Source: Thiothrix caldifontis
Lineage (GTDB): Bacteria > Pseudomonadota > Gammaproteobacteria > Thiotrichales > Thiotrichaceae
Length of the DNA stretch: 64,000 nt
Reading direction: 5' to 3'
Assembly (NCBI RefSeq): GCF_900107695.1
Contig: NZ_FNQP01000004.1
Coordinates: 1 to 64,000 of the forward strand
Under the pieces are notes generated by a model. It saw only the letters and a list, made by a program, of their open reading frames with translations. It was not told the origin of the DNA and made no database searches. Each line of letters begins with the position of its first letter. Positions within the stretch are counted from its first letter, which is position 1. The translations under genes and the position numbers were made by a program. Shown piece after piece: positions 19,011-32,500 of this stretch.

Positions 19011-19739
19011 ATGTATACACAGTGTAACCACTGCAACGCGATTTTTCGCGTCACCATGAAAGAATTGACAGCAGCACAAGGCCTGCTGCGTTGCGGTGAG
19101 TGTGACAATATTTTCGACGCCATGAAAAGTCTAAGCCAAACACTCCCTGAAGAGCGTCGCTTTGCCAAATTAGGTACTGCAGTATCCGTGGACTTAAGCG
19201 ATGTAATGAGTAATACCTCAAGCCAACCCATCCGCCGCCCCACAATCCGTTTACCACACCTAACGTTACAGCATCCGCTAGGATATTATTTATTGCGCAT
19301 TGGAGTAGTCGTTCTAGCACTTTTATTACTATTACAAGCGCTCTATAGCAGCCGTCATTGGTTAGCAAGACAGCCAGTGACAACCACATTAACTCGCCAA
19401 ATCTGTGAACTATTGGGTTGTACCATCACTCCACCGCGTGATATACGCAAAATCAATCTGTTGAGCCGAAATATCTATTCACACCCTAATACCCCTAAAG
19501 TACTCACGATCAGTGCAGCCATCCAGAATGATGCAGCGTTCCCGCAACCGTACCCATTAATTGAAATCAGTTTTTTAGATCAAAATAATGCAGTACTAGC
19601 ATTGCGCCGCTTTTCACCAGAAGAGTACATTCAAGATTTTAATGGAGAACTTATGCAAATTGGTGTTCCTGATGAGCTATTGCTAAATATTACTGACCCC
19701 GGTGAAACAGCAGTACGTTTTCAATTTCGCTTCATGTGA
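19011..19739 (+). CDS. MJ0042-type zinc-ribbon protein with DUF3426 domain
   Basis: A 242-residue protein. An N-terminal zinc ribbon (CNHC...CGEC, residues 5-31) is followed by a polar linker, a single transmembrane helix (about 88-108, LLRIGVVVLALLLLLQALY) and a C-terminal periplasmic DUF3426 domain (about 120-242), with PKVLTISAAIQNDAAFPQPYPLIEISF typical of the family. The function is unknown. Its place directly after prmA is the usual one in gammaproteobacteria. Confidence 0.88.
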   Translation: MYTQCNHCNAIFRVTMKELTAAQGLLRCGECDNIFDAMKSLSQTLPEERRFAKLGTAVSVDLSDVMSNTSSQPIRRPTIRLPHLTLQHPLGYYLLRIGVVVLALLLLLQALYSSRHWLARQPVTTTLTRQICELLGCTITPPRDIRKINLLSRNIYSHPNTPKVLTISAAIQNDAAFPQPYPLIEISFLDQNNAVLALRRFSPEEYIQDFNGELMQIGVPDELLLNITDPGETAVRFQFRFM

Positions 19740-19824
19740 ATAAAAAATAGGACACTTGACCATAATTTTTTTAATAAACAGCTAAACGATCAACGAAATT
19801 TCTGTTTATTCTGATCAATTCCGC

Positions 19825-19847
19825 TATAATCCGCCCCGCGTAAATTG
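19825..19847 (+). promoter_or_regulatory. Probable dksA promoter with GC-rich discriminator
   Basis: A perfect -10 box TATAAT (19825-19830) about 90 bases before the dksA start, followed at once by CCGCCCCGCG. No good -35 box is seen at 16-18 bases. A GC-rich discriminator after the -10 is the hallmark of promoters inhibited by ppGpp/DksA, which would fit autoregulation. This is inferred from sequence alone. Confidence 0.5.
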
Positions 19848-19919
19848 CAGGTTAGTGTTAGAACGATAAGTGCTACAACAAAAACCACTAACCATCGCCA
19901 CTCACTGTTGGAGATAACA

Positions 19920-20375
19920 ATGGCAACTGATAATGTAACCTATCTAACAAGAAAAGCTGCGCTACCCGTTGATGGTATCGAGCCTTATATCCCTGAACCG
20001 GGCGAAGAGTACATGAACGAAAAGCAACTCGCGCATTTTCGTAACATTCTCGTCGCGTGGAAAAAATCCCTGATGGAAGAAGTCGATCGCACGGTCGATC
20101 ACATGAAAGAAGACGCCACTAACTTTTCTGATCCAGCCGATCGTGCTACTCAGGAAGAAGAGTTCGCCTTAGAACTGCGGGCGCGTGATCGCGAACGTAA
20201 ACTGATCCGTAAAATCGAAAAAACCATTGCACGTCTGGACGATGATGATTATGGCTACTGTGACGCGTGTGGGGTTGAAATTGGTTTGCAGCGTCTGGAA
20301 GTTCGCCCCACTGCTGAACTTTGCATCGACTGCAAAACCACACAAGAAATCAAAGAAAAGCAGATGGCTGTCTAA
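19920..20375 (+). CDS. dksA: RNA polymerase-binding transcription factor DksA
   Basis: 151 residues, the same length as E. coli DksA. The coiled coil carries the tip motif DPADRATQEEEFALELRAR, with the Asp/Ala of the tip that acts in the RNA polymerase secondary channel. The C4 zinc finger is CDAC...CIDC. It potentiates ppGpp at rRNA and amino-acid promoters. The ATG at 19920 follows GGAG about seven bases upstream; the longer frame upstream is rejected. It is followed 14 bases later by gluQ, the conserved dksA-gluQ pair. Confidence 0.97.
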   Translation: MATDNVTYLTRKAALPVDGIEPYIPEPGEEYMNEKQLAHFRNILVAWKKSLMEEVDRTVDHMKEDATNFSDPADRATQEEEFALELRARDRERKLIRKIEKTIARLDDDDYGYCDACGVEIGLQRLEVRPTAELCIDCKTTQEIKEKQMAV

Positions 20376-20389
20376 AGGCACTACAAACC

Positions 20390-21190
20390 TTGCTGACGAT
20401 TGGCCGATTTGCCCCCTCACCCACTGGGCCATTGCATTTTGGCTCACTGGTTGCCGCTACCGCCAGTTATCTGGCGGCACGGCAGGCGCAAGGGAAATGG
20501 TTGCTGCGTATCGAAGACATCGATAAACCCCGAGAACAATCCGGTGCTGCGAATGCCATTATCCAAACCCTAGGCTCTTATGGGTTTGAATGGGATGGCG
20601 ACATCCTCTACCAAAGCCAACGCCAAGATGCTTACCGTGCCTCACTTGCCGCCTTGCAAACACACACTTACCCCTGCACCCGTTCACGCAAAGGCTTACC
20701 GACCTTGCCCGCTATCCGCGTGCGCACGCCGGATGATCCCATTTGCTTCACTGACAACATTCAAGGCAACTATTGCCAGCGCCTAAGCCGCGATGTGGGC
20801 GATTTTGTGTTGCTACGCGCTGATGGCTTATTTGCTTACCAATTAGCCGTAGTAGTCGATGATGCTTTTCAGGGGGTGAATCAAGTGGTACGCGGGGCTG
20901 ATTTGCTGGATAACACCCCCCGGCAAATTTGGCTGCAACAATTACTGGGTTTACCGCAACCGAATTACGCGCATGTGCCATTGGTGTTAAACGAATTCGG
21001 GCAAAAACTGAGTAAACAAAACCTTGCTCCCGCACTCAACACCAGCGAACGCTTGCAAACATTGGTAGCCGCACTCCGGTTTCTCCAACAACCCTGCCCC
21101 GATGCTTGCGAGTTTTCCAGCCTCAGCGCGTGTTGGGGTTGGGCAATCGCACATTGGGATATGCATTACCTCAAACCTTCACAGGCATAA
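20390..21190 (+). CDS. gluQ: Glutamyl-Q tRNA(Asp) synthetase, lacking the zinc-binding loop
   Basis: About 266 residues, a truncated glutamyl-tRNA synthetase homologue that glutamylates queuosine in tRNA(Asp). It shows GRFAPSPTGPLHFGSLVAA (HIGH-like), LLRIEDIDKPRE, VVVDDAFQGVNQVVRGADLL and KLSKQN (KMSKS-like). A TTG at 20390 is the likely start because it just precedes the conserved ITIGRFAPSPTG region and no ATG fits. In E. coli GluQ the zinc ligands lie in CTC plus YxxxC; here the site reads PCTRSRK and the following 15 or so residues with the other ligands are missing, so zinc is probably not bound. It is coupled to dksA. Confidence 0.93.
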   Translation: MLTIGRFAPSPTGPLHFGSLVAATASYLAARQAQGKWLLRIEDIDKPREQSGAANAIIQTLGSYGFEWDGDILYQSQRQDAYRASLAALQTHTYPCTRSRKGLPTLPAIRVRTPDDPICFTDNIQGNYCQRLSRDVGDFVLLRADGLFAYQLAVVVDDAFQGVNQVVRGADLLDNTPRQIWLQQLLGLPQPNYAHVPLVLNEFGQKLSKQNLAPALNTSERLQTLVAALRFLQQPCPDACEFSSLSACWGWAIAHWDMHYLKPSQA

Positions 21191-21192
21191 AC

Positions 21193-21636
21193 ATGGCAAA
21201 CAATCACTGGCGCACCTTTCCCCGTTGGATGCTTGAAGAGCATGAAATCGAACTGCAATTTAATGCACAACTCGCTACCGGACGCGCCGCAGAAGTGACT
21301 GCCCGCATCCAACGCGAACCCGCCACGCTGCAAGTCGTATTGGCATTGCTGGGAAACCCTAGCACGGCATTGAGCACCCGCATCGGCATTGGTGTGGTCA
21401 TGGAAGACCTTGCGGGGTCAGCATTGCTCAAAAGCGCTGTAGCGACACTGGGGGAATTAAGCCAACACCCCGATGTCACGATTCGTTCGGATGCTTGTCA
21501 TTACTTGGGATTAAGTGGCGATGCCCGTGCAATGCCATTTTTACAAGCGCGTCTGCACGATCAGGCAGCCGAGGTGCGCGACGTTGCCGCTGATGCATTG
21601 GCAACCCTTACACCGGATAGCCCGCCAAGCGATTGA
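21193..21636 (+). CDS. HEAT-repeat protein
   Basis: 147 residues, all-helical, without signal peptide. At least two HEAT-like helical pairs are visible in the C-terminal half ([19 protein letters not shown] and [15 protein letters not shown]). The N-terminus ([18 protein letters not shown]) is well defined. It probably serves protein-protein interactions; the partner is unknown. It starts two bases after gluQ, so likely cotranscribed with dksA-gluQ. Its 3' end overlaps the convergent PCD gene by 29 bases. Confidence 0.8.
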   Translation: MANNHWRTFPRWMLEEHEIELQFNAQLATGRAAEVTARIQREPATLQVVLALLGNPSTALSTRIGIGVVMEDLAGSALLKSAVATLGELSQHPDVTIRSDACHYLGLSGDARAMPFLQARLHDQAAEVRDVAADALATLTPDSPPSD

Positions 21637-21901
21637 TGGTTTGCGCCAGTTCAATATCGCGGTGGGTAATGCCGCCAGCATCGTGCGTGGTCAGGCTGAT
21701 AGCTAAGGTTTTGTACACATTGCACCATTCCGGGTGATGGTTCATGCGCTCCGCGACTAGCGCCACTTGCGACATAAAACCAAACGCTTCGACAAAATCG
21801 GCAAAGGTCAGCACACGGTGTAACTTGCTGTCACGCAATACCCAACCCGGCAAACCTTCCAAAATAACTGCCAGCGCTTCATCGTTTAATTTTTCAATCA
21901 T
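21608..21901 (-). CDS. phhB: Pterin-4a-carbinolamine dehydratase (PCD)
   Basis: A 97-residue enzyme that recycles 4a-hydroxytetrahydrobiopterin; the family also acts as DCoH. The catalytic motif is visible as NHHPEW followed by V(Y)K(T)L(A)[10 protein letters not shown], the usual signature. There is no phenylalanine hydroxylase gene nearby. It overlaps ispF by eight bases and the convergent HEAT gene by 29. Confidence 0.93.
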   Translation of the reverse strand: MIEKLNDEALAVILEGLPGWVLRDSKLHRVLTFADFVEAFGFMSQVALVAERMNHHPEWCNVYKTLAISLTTHDAGGITHRDIELAQTINRLAGYPV

Positions 21902-22372
21902 GGTTTGCTCCTAATAACACCACGGCATGGGCAGCGATGCCTTCCTTACGCCCGGTAAAACCTAATTTTTCAGTGGTCGTTGCTTTCACATTGACTTGAT
22001 TCAGCGCACAGCCCAAATCAGCCGCAAGGTGTTCGCGCATGGTCAAAATATGCGGTGCCATTTTGGGCGATTGCGCAATAATCGTGCTATCAAGATTGAT
22101 CACGCCATAGCCTTGACTGCGCACCAGTCCGACGACGTGACGCAACAAAATTCGGCTATCAATGTTAGCGTATTCGGCGGCGGTATCGGGGAAATGTTGC
22201 CCAATATCACCCAACGCCAGCGCCCCCAATAAGGCATCACAAATCGCGTGCAACAACACATCCCCATCCGAATGCGCTTTGAAAGCGTGCGTATGCGGAA
22301 TCTTGACGCCGCCCAGCACCAGATGATCGCCTGTCGTGAAGGCGTGTACATCGTAGCCATGCCCAATGCGCA

Positions 22373-22376
<4 letters not shown>
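21894..22376 (-). CDS. ispF: 2-C-methyl-D-erythritol 2,4-cyclodiphosphate synthase (IspF)
   Basis: A 160-residue trimeric zinc enzyme of the MEP isoprenoid pathway. Metal ligands are in GHGYDVHAF (Asp, His) and [11 protein letters not shown] (His). The CDP-binding/active-site segment [22 protein letters not shown] closes the protein. Two adjacent ATGs begin the gene; the first overlaps the end of the DUF2069 gene. The usual partner ispD is not in this window. Confidence 0.97.
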
Positions 22377-23325
<949 letters not shown>

Positions 23326-23542
23326 TCAAATACCTTTTTGAGTTGCTGTGCAATCTAGCGGGATGCTGGCTTGGGTGCAAGTGGGGATGCAACAAACGCG
23401 GAAGACCTAAAGATGCATCAAATGCCACCATCATTATTGATTAAAACTATGGTGGTGTTACAATAAATATAAGTAATAATAAAAATTATGTTAGAAAAAC
23501 CAATTAAAGCCGAAAAATCATAATGATAACGGAACTAGAATA

Positions 23543-26500
23543 ATGAACATTTCAATGCCTAAACGTCGCTATGCCAATGGATCGCTTGGTTTTTCCTTAC
23601 AAATCTTGTTCGCATTATTGTTACTGACTGTGCTGACAGGGCAAGCATTTGCTGCCAACTGCACGGCGACATACACGCAAACCAGTACGGGCGGCAGCAG
23701 CAATTACACCCTAACGTCGGGGCAATCACTCAAAATCGCCAGCGGTACGTATACCGGCACGGTAGAATTCGGCAGCGGTGCCAGCATTTGCGTGGAAACA
23801 GGGGCGACGTTCACGCCCGGCAATCTCAACAATGTGGCAGGCACCTTAACCAACTACGGTACTGCCAATTTACAGACATTTTCCTATAACAGCGGCACGG
23901 TTATCGACAACTACGGCACGCTCAGTTTTACTGGCGGCCTGAATACCAACGGCGCAACGGCATTCCGCAACCGCGCCAATGCCACCATGACGATGGCAAA
24001 CAGTTTTCAACTGGGCAATAACTCTACGTTTATTAACGACGGTTTGCTCACCACATCGCAAGACTTTAATACCCAAAACGGTACAACGTTAACGAATAAT
24101 TACCGCATGGAAGTCAACGGTAACTTCAACCCCGATGGTAAGTTCGATAACTACGGGCGCGTGTATGCGACGGCGTTCATGAATATTAACGCGAATTCGG
24201 ATGTCAGTAACTATTGCGCCTTGGTTTCTAACGGTGGATTCAACAACAACAGCCCGCTGATGGACAATCTGGGCACTATTCTCATCACTACCGCAACCGG
24301 CACACCCACTGGCGTATGGCAAAATAACCAGCCATTCCACAACGGTTCCAGTGCCAAAATTGCAGGTAAAGACTTTTTCAATAACAGCACCTTTACCGGT
24401 GGCGGCGCGATGATTTTTTCGGGGGACACCCGCAATCAAGGTGCTTTTACCGGCAACAGCGCCAGCGACAAAATCAATTTTTATGATGAAACCCAAACGG
24501 GTTCGCAATTTTTTGACGTTCAATCGCCGCTACCAACCAATATTGAGCGCATCGCATTTGCTCGCCCAATCGTGTTAGACGCGCCGTCTGCTTGCTCGAC
24601 CAGTTACAAAAATTTTGCAGCACCTTTGTGTCCAATCCCCGGTCAATCCGTCAGCGACGTACCCGGCAATGCGGCAACAGTAAAAAGCAGCAGCGGTACG
24701 ATCACTTCACCCAACTTAGCGACTGGCGCACTAACGGCCGCCAATACCACAGCATCCACCACGACAAACTCGGCGAAAATACCAAGCACAAACGGCGCAC
24801 ACATTACGCTGGATTTAGGTCAAACGATTCCTGCCAATTCCAGCCTAATACTTTCACTCGCCCAAGATACGTCGACCAGCAAAGTCAGTATCCTATTTTC
24901 AGCGGACAACACCACCTTTACCTCAGTGGGTACTTATGGCGCAAGCGGTACATTGGGAAGTTCTGCCACTCTGGATAAACTTGCACGAATAACCGTCACT
25001 GTACCCGCTGGCGGCGTTCGTTATGTCAGGTTTTTAAGGGTAGCCAGTTTGTTCTGGGTAGACGGGGTTGCCTATTCACAGGTCTGTATTAACACACCAA
25101 CCAGTAGCGACTTTGGGGATGCGCCCGCCACTTACGGCAATGCCAGCCATAGCCTTGTCACCGGAATTAAATTAGGCACGAATGCGCCAGATTCAGAAAG
25201 TGCCAGTCAACCCACCCACAACGCCAGTGGTGATGGCGCTGATGAAGATGGCGCACCCAAAGCGCCATCCAATAGCAGCATTACACGCTTTCCGTTGCTA
25301 AAACAAACCGATACCAGCTACAGCAGCACGTTTGCCGTCACCAATACCACGGGAACCGCAGGTAAACTCTACGGTTGGATCGACTTCGATAAAAACGGCA
25401 CGTTTGAAGCGGATGAGGCCACTTCGGTCAATGTTCCCACCGGCGCTAACAACAGCAGCGTTACCCTCAACTGGAGCAGCATCCCTGCGGATATTAAACC
25501 CGGTACAAGCTTTATCCGCTTGCGCCTGACCACGGATACGGCGGTAACAACCAGCACCCCAACCGGCAGTGCCAGCAATGGTGAAGTGGAAGATTTCCCC
25601 ATTGCGATTGCATTAAACCTGCCCCCCAATAGCTCCAGCGTCAGTGTTACCAAAGGTACAACACCGACCTCGTGCACCACCACCGTCTTTAGCGACAACT
25701 TTAATGATTTGACCGGCGGACAGTATTTTGCAGAAAACCGTCCGGGCGCTACCCCGATACGTAACTGGATAGCCAGTGGCGGTGGGGCAGACACCCGCAA
25801 TCGTACCGATAACATGCACAACGCCACTCATGGCACGTCTATTTACATGGATAGCGGAGCCATTCGGCGTATTTTTCCAGCCATATCCGATACGCCCAGT
25901 GTCGACAGTAACGGCGTGATTACTGCCCCCCCAACAGCGCTTGAATTGCGCGATATTGCCGATGACTTAACACCCAACACAACCAGTGGTGATTCACACT
26001 GGGGCCCATTCCCACCCAGCCTCTCGCGCACCCTCAACACGACGGTGGGGCAGCGCTATCGGTTGTATTTCGAATTATTGCCAGAAAATGATGGCAATGG
26101 CTGGCGTAACGGGATGCTGCGGGTCGATACGCCCAGCGGTTCCGTACACTTGCAAACCCCCGCAGGCACTGGCAGTCCTTACCTCTATCAAGTGGATTTC
26201 ACTGCCAATGCAGCGACCTCAACCATCAGCTTTGTCAACTACAGCCGCTTAGCGATTGACGACAACTGGTGTGATCCCCTGACAACAGCATGGTGTACAG
26301 TTGATGGTTTAAGCACGACACCGAAAACCAGCGAACCCATGATTGATAACGTCGTGGTGGCGTTAGAATCTGCTTGTGTATCGACCAGTACGCAAGACTA
26401 CGGTGATGCGCCTGCCTCATACGGCAACCCCAGCCATGTCATCACACCCAACCTGATGATTGGCAATCACGTTGATACCGAGAGTGGAGCGCTGCACAGC

Positions 26501-29500
26501 GTTAATGCGGATGGCGATGACAACAATGGCAGCACGGATGATGAAGATGGCTTGCATAATCCGGCAATTATTCCTACCACTCAGGGGCAAACGTACACCC
26601 TAACGACTTACGTCAAAAACGAGACCGGTTCAACCGCCTACCTCACAGCTTATATCGACTTTAACCGTGATGGCGATTTTCTTGATGCTGGTGAAAAAGC
26701 CGATACCCAACACGTTTATTGGAACGGTTATGTTCAATCGACATTCACCGTACCGGCAGGCACAACGGCAGGCACAACCTATGCACGCTTGCGTTTGAGC
26801 CAAACCAGAGCCGAGGCAGAATCACCGATTGGTGCAGCGACCAGTGGTGAAGTCGAAGACCACAAATTAACGATTTCTTCTGGACCTTTCTATGATTTCG
26901 GGGACGCACCTGCTAGCTATGGCAACCCCCGTCACACCATCGTGAACAGTATTTTCTTGGGAGACAACCGTCCAGATGCCGAACTCACTGGTCAACACAC
27001 CTACAACGCCAGCGGCGATGGTGTGGATGAGGATGGCGCACCCAAACAATACAATAATCCTACTATCACACTGTTCCCGATTTTAAAAATGACCGCTACC
27101 AGCTACAGTGTTGACATTAGAACAACCAACACCACTGGCTCAGCAGGCAAACTGTATGGCTGGATAGATTTTGACAAGAATGGCACATTTGATGCGGATG
27201 AAGCAGCTTCCGCCAACGTCGCTAATAACACCAATGGCACGGTGACACTAACCTGGAACAGTATTCCAACGGATATTAAGCTGGGTACAACATTTATCCG
27301 CTTGCGCCTGACGACTGATCCAGCCGTTACCACCAGCACACCAGCCAACAATGCCAATAATGGTGAAGTGGAAGACTTTCCGATTGCGGTGGCAATAGAC
27401 GTGCCGCCGGATAGCCCCGATGTCACCATCGTGCGCGGTGACGACCAAACCTGTAGCAGCACCATTTTCACCGACAACTTCGATGATTTAGCCAGCGAAC
27501 AATATTTCGGCGCAAATACGTCTGCCACACCGTTTGTGATCCGCAACTGGACAGCCACTGGTGGTGGTAGTGATACCTATGCGCGTACCGTGGAAGTTTC
27601 CCCGTTTGCTGCAACGCAGGGCCGCTCGATTTACTTTGGTAATGGCATGATGCGCCGGTTTTACCCCGATACCGGTGGCGTATTGGCATTTGATGGCAAC
27701 GGTAGAATGCTCAGCCCACCGGATGCGGTAGAACTGCGTGATAATGTTGATGATGTCAGCCCCGGTGTCAATATTCATGAATCTCATTGGGGCCCAGAAC
27801 CCGTCACGCTATCGCGTACCTTTGCGTCAACGGCGGGGCAACGTTACCGTTTGTACTTCTCCGCCATCCCTGAAGGCGGTGACTGGAATTCCGGCATTAT
27901 GCGGGTGGATACCCCTAGCGGTTCGGTACACTTCAAAGCACCGGGCAAAGATGAAGGAATCCAGAAATACCGCATCGAATTTACTGCAACAGGTGCATCA
28001 TCCACAATTCGTTTTGTCAACTACGGGCATATTGGCACAGATGGCGGCTGGTGTGATCCCAACTCCGTCATTTCCGGGCCCTGGTGTACGGTAGGTGGTT
28101 TCCCAACGGGTAAAAAAGGCAATGAGCTAATCATTGATGATGTCACTATAGCTCTGGCATCCGCCTGCCCCACTAGCGGTATTTCCGGCACGGTGTATAC
28201 CGACACTAACGGCAACAATGCTTTCGACGGGGCAACGGAAACCGGTTTGGCGAATATCAGTGTTTCGCTGTATGACAACAATGGTACAACCGCTACGACC
28301 AGCGATGACAACTTGATGGCAACCACGAGTACCGCCGCCAATGGCGCTTACAGTTTTGCCAGTATCAGCCCGACACTGCGTTATCGGGTTGAAGTCGATT
28401 CCCGCGATGCTGATCTTCCTGCCAGTGCGGTGATTGGCACGCCTAATCCATTAGCTGATCTCGTTGTTAGCGCTGGCAGCGCACTCGCCAACCAGAATTT
28501 CGGGTTTGATTTGGCGTGTAATGCCAGTGCAGGTCAGTTCGGTGGGATCGCTTTCCGCGATTACAACCAAAACGGAATGCGCGAACCTCAGGAGGAAGGA
28601 ATTGCGGGTATCACGGTAACGGCTTACAACAGTGCGAATGCGGTAGCGGCTACTGCCACCACGGATGCACGCGGTTGGTATACCTTGAGCGGGCTGACAA
28701 ATGGCACGCAATACCGGCTGGAATACACCAATTTACCCAGCGGGCTTTACCCCGGCGCAGCAGGCACAGATACGGCCAGTACGGTACGTTTTGTCACTGT
28801 CAGTGGCAGTTGCGCGGCGAACTTCGGTATCAGTGACCCTATTGAGTATTGCCAAGCCGTCCCACCGGTTGCAGCGTTTACCTTTGTAAATGGTAATCCA
28901 AACGTTACAGCGGTAGGCAATTACGCAAGCCTGTTTACCTTCCCTTACGATGCAACAGGCGGTGCGTATAATCAGACTCCTTTACCTGTCACTAAAGCGA
29001 ATACTAGCCAAACAGGGGCTTTGTGGGGACTGGCTTACCAGAAAACTACCAAAACCTTGTATGCCTCCGCTACGATGCGGCGTTTCAGTGGCTTTGGTGC
29101 GCTAGGCACGGGCGGTATTTACAAAGTTGATATGACTTACCCGAATGCCGCTTATACGGGAACAACCACTTATGTTGACCTGCGCACCATTGGTATCGAC
29201 ACCGGCAACGATGTGCGGGTAACGGCTGACAGTTGTAATAATCTTGCTACTGGTCTCTGGTCGCCTTCACGTGATGTGGCAGCATGGGATAAGGTCGGCA
29301 AAGTTGGCGTGGGTGACATCGACTACGACGAACCCAATAACCGTTTGTGGCTGGTCAACCTGAATGACCGCAAGCTCTATGGCATTAGCAATGTTAGCCC
29401 AACCACAAGCCCTACTGCGGCAAATGTACTGGGTGGTTACGCCATAAACTTGCCATCCCCTTACACTTGTACATCGGGGACATTCCGCCCTTGGGCAGTG

Positions 29501-32500
29501 AAATACCACCGAGGTTATGTGTACGTAGGTGGTGTGTGTGATGCTGCCAATGACCCTTACAACTTGAGTAAAGTCAGAGGTTATGTACTGCGTTTTAACC
29601 CTGCCAATACAACGGCTGGTTTCAGCCACGTCAAAGACTTTGCGATCAATCAACCCCGCAGTGGCTATGGCTATAACGCCAGCGAATGGTCAGGCTGGTT
29701 GCCGCAGGCAGATGCCGTGAACGTGCGCCCACAATTCCATTCCCCCATCGTCGGCAACCTCGAATTTGATACCGATGGTTCAATCATTGTGGGCATTATT
29801 GACCGTGCAGGTCTGCAAAAAGGCACGAATGCTTATGACGAACCCGTGTGTGATGACCCCACTATTGATTACGCCGATACCATGGGGGATGTATTGCGCT
29901 TGTGTAAAACTGACACTGGCTATTTGAGTGATTCCGAACCGGGTTGTACTACTGCCATTCCCGCAAACAGTAAAACAACGGACGAATATTACTGGGGAGA
30001 TTTAGGCCCCTCAAACAATGCTTGGGAGAGCATGAATGAGATTGCGGCTGGTGGTCTGGCACTCGCACCGGGTAAGGAGCATGTATTAGCTTCGTCCTAT
30101 GACGCGAATAGCTGGGGTTCTAACGGCATTGTGTGGTTAAACAATGTTACTGGAGCCAAGGACAACAGTTATCATCTGTCATGGTCAACCCTCGGCAAAA
30201 GTACCGGCATGGGTGAATTGGAAGTGCTGTGTGATCCTTCCCCTGTTGAAGTGGGCAACCGCGTATGGCTGGATGCGGATAAAGACGGCCTTCAAGGCGC
30301 AGACGAAGCAGGCATAGCCAATGTCAACGTCACACTGACTTGCGGCACGGATAACGCTACGACCACGACCAATGCACAAGGCGAATACTACTTCTCGAAT
30401 AAAGCGGGCGGCAATGCCACCTTCATGGGCAGCGGTGAAAGCTGTAGCTTGAGCGTCAACAATACGCAAACCAGCCTCAATACTTACACTCTAACCACAC
30501 AAAACGCTGACAGCAAAACCGATAATAATTACCAAACGGATATTCGGGATTCGGATGCAACAGTAAGTGGTGGCAATGCCGTCATCAATTTTACAGCAGG
30601 CAATAGCGGGCAGAACAACCATGGGCTGGATTTTGGGTATAAACCTAGTGGATCGAGTAGTTTCAGTTGTAGCACGGATGATAGTCTATTTCAGATCATT
30701 GTTGATGGAACAGGCGACAAAACCTTTTTACGGAAAATAACTCCATCTAGTAACACTGCTTCTATTCTGACAATTGCAGAAACTTTGGGAGACAAGAATG
30801 GATCATATGGATATAACCCAATTGACGGTCATATCTATGGACTTTCGTTTGAAGCCAATAAGCATATGTTTAAAATTGGTGCGGACGGTGTATTTATTGA
30901 CCTTGGTCAGGTAAGTGGTTTACCTATAGGTGATTACAATACAGGTGAAGTCTTACCAAACGGGAAAATGCTATTTAAAGATAAAGAAAATGACAAACCG
31001 ATATACGTTATCGACTTAACTTCCAATCCACTTCAAATTGCTCAAACACTAACACCAGCAAGCGGTACTCCACGCACTGCTGATTGGGCATACAATAAAG
31101 CAGATGGAATGTTGTATACCATTGACCATAACAGCGACAAATTAATGCGGATTAATACCGTAACAGGCGAGTCAACCTCCTTTGGTGCTGCAACTTTTAT
31201 AGGTAACTATGGTGCGCAATGGTTTGACAAACAGGGGAACTTCTATGTTTACAAAAACGATAGCGGTGATTTATTCCGGGTTAATTTAACAACCGGGGTA
31301 CAGACTAAAATTATTACCAGTGACAATACTGCAAAACATGATGGTATTTCTTGTCATGAATTGGTCAGTTCTATTTCAGGCACAGTCTACGCCGATAGTA
31401 ATAATAATGATGCTTTTGATACTGCCACAGAGTCCGGTATTGCTTCTATAACCGTGACTTTACTGAATGCAGCAAATAACAGTAGTGTTGCCACCACTAG
31501 TACGGCAGCGGACGGTTCTTACAGTTTCGCCAGCGTAAATCCTGCCTTGACTTACAAGATTCAAGTAGATGAGACCGATACTGAACTGCCCGCAGGCTCT
31601 ACGATCGGCACAACCAACCCGCTGACTAACAAAACAGTAACAGCAGGCAGTACTTTGGCAAACCAGAACTTTGGGTTTGATCTTGCGGGCAATAGAAGCA
31701 TTTCGGGGAAAGTGTTTGAAGACAAAAACTACGGTGGCGGCGTAGGGCGTCCACTCAGTACACCCGGTATTGCTGGTATTCTAGGCGTTCGCGTAGAACT
31801 CTACGATTCAACCGGGGCATTTGTTACCAGCACCACCACGGCTGATGGTGGCCCGTACAGCTTTACTAATGTTGCTGCCGGTAATTATTACGTGCGTGTC
31901 GTCAATGACACCGTTCGCTCTACTCGTGCAGGTTCTACGGCGGCAGAACGCGCCATTCAAACTCACCGCAGCGACGGCACAACCGACGTAAACAATGAAG
32001 TCGGCGGACGTAAACCTGCACTGGTTGATGCCACAGCGAATACCACTAACCAGACGCTAAACCCTGCTACCTTCGTCCTCTCTGGTGGTGGTCAGGCACA
32101 ATCCGTCCAACCGATAACGATCGCAAGCACTGACATTACCGGCGCGAACTTCGGCTTCAACTTCAACACCGTGGTCAACACCAATGACAGCGGGCAAGGT
32201 TCATTACGCCAGTTCATCCTCAACGCCAACCTGCTAGGCAACGACAGCACACTGGCACAAACCGGGCGCACCGCTGGCAAAGACAATGCCATTTTGGAAT
32301 TATCCACCAGCGACCTTAACTACAATGCCGCCAACCAATACTGGAGCATTGCGGTACAAAGCGCCCTGCCCGCGCTGGGTAATGACATTATCCTCGATGC
32401 CTCTACCCAACCGGCGCGGACGACTGCCCCCACATTCACCTTCGCCAACCGCCCCGTCATTGAATTGAATGGCAGCAACGCCGGAGACTACACCAATGGT

